DNA of 7,593 nucleotides from an uncultured Chthoniobacterales bacterium (GTDB taxonomy: Bacteria; Verrucomicrobiota; Verrucomicrobiae; Chthoniobacterales; UBA10450), in NCBI GenBank assembly GCA_955652855.1, contig CATPCN010000487.1, positions 1 through 7,593 of the forward strand. The letters run 5' to 3'. Shown piece by piece: positions 6,096 through 7,593 of this stretch (positions are counted from its first letter, which is position 1; every line of letters starts with the position of its first letter). The translations under genes and the position numbers were made by a program. The notes below the pieces were generated by a model that worked only from the letters and a program-made list of their open reading frames with translations, was not told where the DNA came from and did no database searches.

Positions 6096-7593
6096 AGAAT
6101 AGACCCGCCTGCTCCGGCGTGCGCTTGCGGGCTTTTGTCTTGGGGCGCGGAGCGCAGGCGGTCGCGGTTTGCTCTGCGGCGTAGCGTTCGTGATTCATGG
6201 CGAGTAGGCGATCAAGTATCATGCGCCGGGCGGGTTCGGAGATGGTGTAGCGGATGCCTTGTTTGGTCTGGTGGAAGCCGTGGCCGAGGTTTAGATCAGT
6301 CCAGCCATACGCGGCGGCGACGGCGTGGTCCAGCTCGACGTGCAATTCACGAAGTGTGGCGATGTCGTCCGAGATTTCGTGCGGGGAATGGAAGCGGTTG
6401 TACGTAGCTGTCAGCCCTTCTCGCCTGGCGGTCATGATGTCGCGGCGGTGTGAGTGGTAGCGCTCTCCGATTGGCCCGAGCGAGGTTAGCGACTGCGGGA
6501 AAGGGAAAGTCTCGAAACAGTCCGAGGGCGTGTAAACTGCGTCCGTTCTCATCGTTGACCCGCGGTTGATCACCCACCAGTAGTGGAGGTGGCTGTCAAG
6601 CAAGGCAAAGCACTCGAACTCTCGGCTGGCGAAAACCACCAGCTTCTGATCGTAGACCCAGTTGGGAGGGACAAATACTCCTACCTGGGTGCGGCTCGTT
6701 TGGGCGCGCACCAATACCCGATCAAGGGAGGCAATTGTCAAGTAGAGATCGGGGGCCCTCTCAGCGAATTGCCACCATCGTTCGCGACGCACCTTGCGCG
6801 TGTTCTTGTCCCGCTCGGGTTTGACCAGCCGCTCCACGATTTCCAAGCAGTCCGGATAACACATTGCCCTTTCAAGCGTCCAGTCACGGAAGTTGATCAC
6901 CCAACGACTTGGGGAATGATCCCAATGGCTATTCAAATCGGCCCCGTTCACGTAGGGAGCCACCACATCCTGGTTGCGCGGGTCCTTTTCCAAAAGGCGT
7001 TGCGCCTCCTCCGGTCCCAGCACAAAGCCCATACCCAGCACGATCGATCCCTGAAAACTCTTGCCGACGTTGGCTGCCAGCCGGAAAGGTTTGCCGCTCA
7101 CCGTGCCGGCCGGCTGCAATTGACTGGTGATGCCATCGTCTGCCGCGTCGTCCAGCAGAAATGGTCCGACCCACGGACCCTTGCGGAACCAAACGTGAGC
7201 TACTTCCAAATTCGCCTCGCCAGGCCACTTGCGGCTAGAGAGGGCGCGGTACACCGTGGCGCCGAGAGTCAGTTGATCCAATCCCACCTCGCGCGTATCG
7301 CCCTGCGCAATTGTGTTCGTCGCCAGCAGTCCGGCGGTTCCATCGCTCTTCAGTAGCCCCTTCGCGCGGAGGAAGAAGTACGCCACATAATCGGCGCTGC
7401 CTCGCTGTCCACCCGCCACATACTCCACCAGGTAATCGCGATACGGCTGGCCGAGCACGCCGGTGATGCGCTGCCCGCCAATGAACGGAGGGTTGCCTAC
7501 AATCGCATCAAACCCGTCTCGATTGACAAAGACATCAGGGAATTCCAACGGCCAGTGGAAGGGGCGGTGCCGTGACGAGCCGGGCCGCAGCCC
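6094..7593 (-). CDS. drmMI: DrmMI-type N6-adenine DNA methyltransferase, C-terminal 499 residues
   Basis: The frame is open from the right edge to TAA at 6096-6094, so the gene begins outside the window. A TTG at 7548 is internal and not the start, because FHWPLEFPDVF reads straight through it. The catalytic motif IV NPPF (visible residues 34-37, bases 7494-7483) marks an amino-methyltransferase acting on adenine N6, of the COG1002/type IIG-like group. Further along are LLATNTIAQG (about 89-98), a target-recognition-like region with RWVINFRDW (230-238), YTPSDCFETFPFP (354-366) and the tail EQAGLF, which is common in this family. The SAM-binding motif I must lie in the missing part. In class 1 DISARM this enzyme, DrmMI, modifies host DNA so that it is not attacked. 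Position directly upstream of drmA fits that role. A PglX-like BREX methyltransferase is a relative but does not fit the neighbours. No nuclease motif is visible in the part present. Confidence 0.88.
   Translation of the reverse strand, partial: GLRPGSSRHRPFHWPLEFPDVFVNRDGFDAIVGNPPFIGGQRITGVLGQPYRDYLVEYVAGGQRGSADYVAYFFLRAKGLLKSDGTAGLLATNTIAQGDTREVGLDQLTLGATVYRALSSRKWPGEANLEVAHVWFRKGPWVGPFLLDDAADDGITSQLQPAGTVSGKPFRLAANVGKSFQGSIVLGMGFVLGPEEAQRLLEKDPRNQDVVAPYVNGADLNSHWDHSPSRWVINFRDWTLERAMCYPDCLEIVERLVKPERDKNTRKVRRERWWQFAERAPDLYLTIASLDRVLVRAQTSRTQVGVFVPPNWVYDQKLVVFASREFECFALLDSHLHYWWVINRGSTMRTDAVYTPSDCFETFPFPQSLTSLGPIGERYHSHRRDIMTARREGLTATYNRFHSPHEISDDIATLRELHVELDHAVAAAYGWTDLNLGHGFHQTKQGIRYTISEPARRMILDRLLAMNHERYAAEQTATACAPRPKTKARKRTPEQAGLF

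Noticed and set aside
6583..7356. A 257-codon plus-strand open frame antisense to the methyltransferase
   Set aside because: It is opposite strongly conserved methyltransferase sequence, has no recognisable domain and is the kind of shadow frame expected in GC-rich DNA.
1..7593. CRISPR arrays, tRNA or rRNA genes, riboswitches
   Set aside because: No regularly spaced repeats or RNA-gene signatures were seen; nearly all bases are accounted for by coding sequence.

Overview
The window holds most of a class 1 DISARM anti-phage defence operon on the minus strand. It reads from the right edge to the left in the order drmMI (adenine methyltransferase, 5' part outside the window), drmA (SF2 helicase), drmB (DUF1998 protein) and drmC (phospholipase D-like). 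On the plus strand at the left edge is the last 65 codons of an IS4-like transposase, which converges on drmC with only 12 nt between the two stop codons. The DNA is moderately GC-rich (about 60% by eye) and uses Shine-Dalgarno sites and ATGA start/stop overlaps. That fits many soil bacteria, for example acidobacteria, proteobacteria or less GC-rich actinobacteria. I cannot name the organism from this window.

Layout: 1-198 (+) transposase C-terminus; 211-942 (-) drmC, 243 aa; 939-2715 (-) drmB; 2712-6083 (-) drmA, 1123 aa; 6094-7593 (-) drmMI, open to the right edge. The genes are packed head to tail: 10 nt between drmMI and drmA, then 4-nt ATGA overlaps at drmA/drmB and drmB/drmC. No intergenic region is long enough for an internal promoter, so the operon promoter must lie beyond the right edge. 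By the usual class 1 order, drmD (an SNF2-type helicase) is expected there too.

The genes should work together in the known DISARM manner. The methyltransferase marks host DNA as self. The DrmA-DrmB helicase complex senses and acts on unmodified incoming DNA, and DrmC is an accessory HKD-fold protein.

The main oddity is that drmB is broken into three reading frames. Each break behaves like the loss of one base, near 2480-2500 and near 1793-1808. Restoring one base at each break gives a full-length protein of about 592 residues with all expected motifs. Either the assembly has two indel errors or this operon was recently inactivated. I find no further uncharacterised system in the window.
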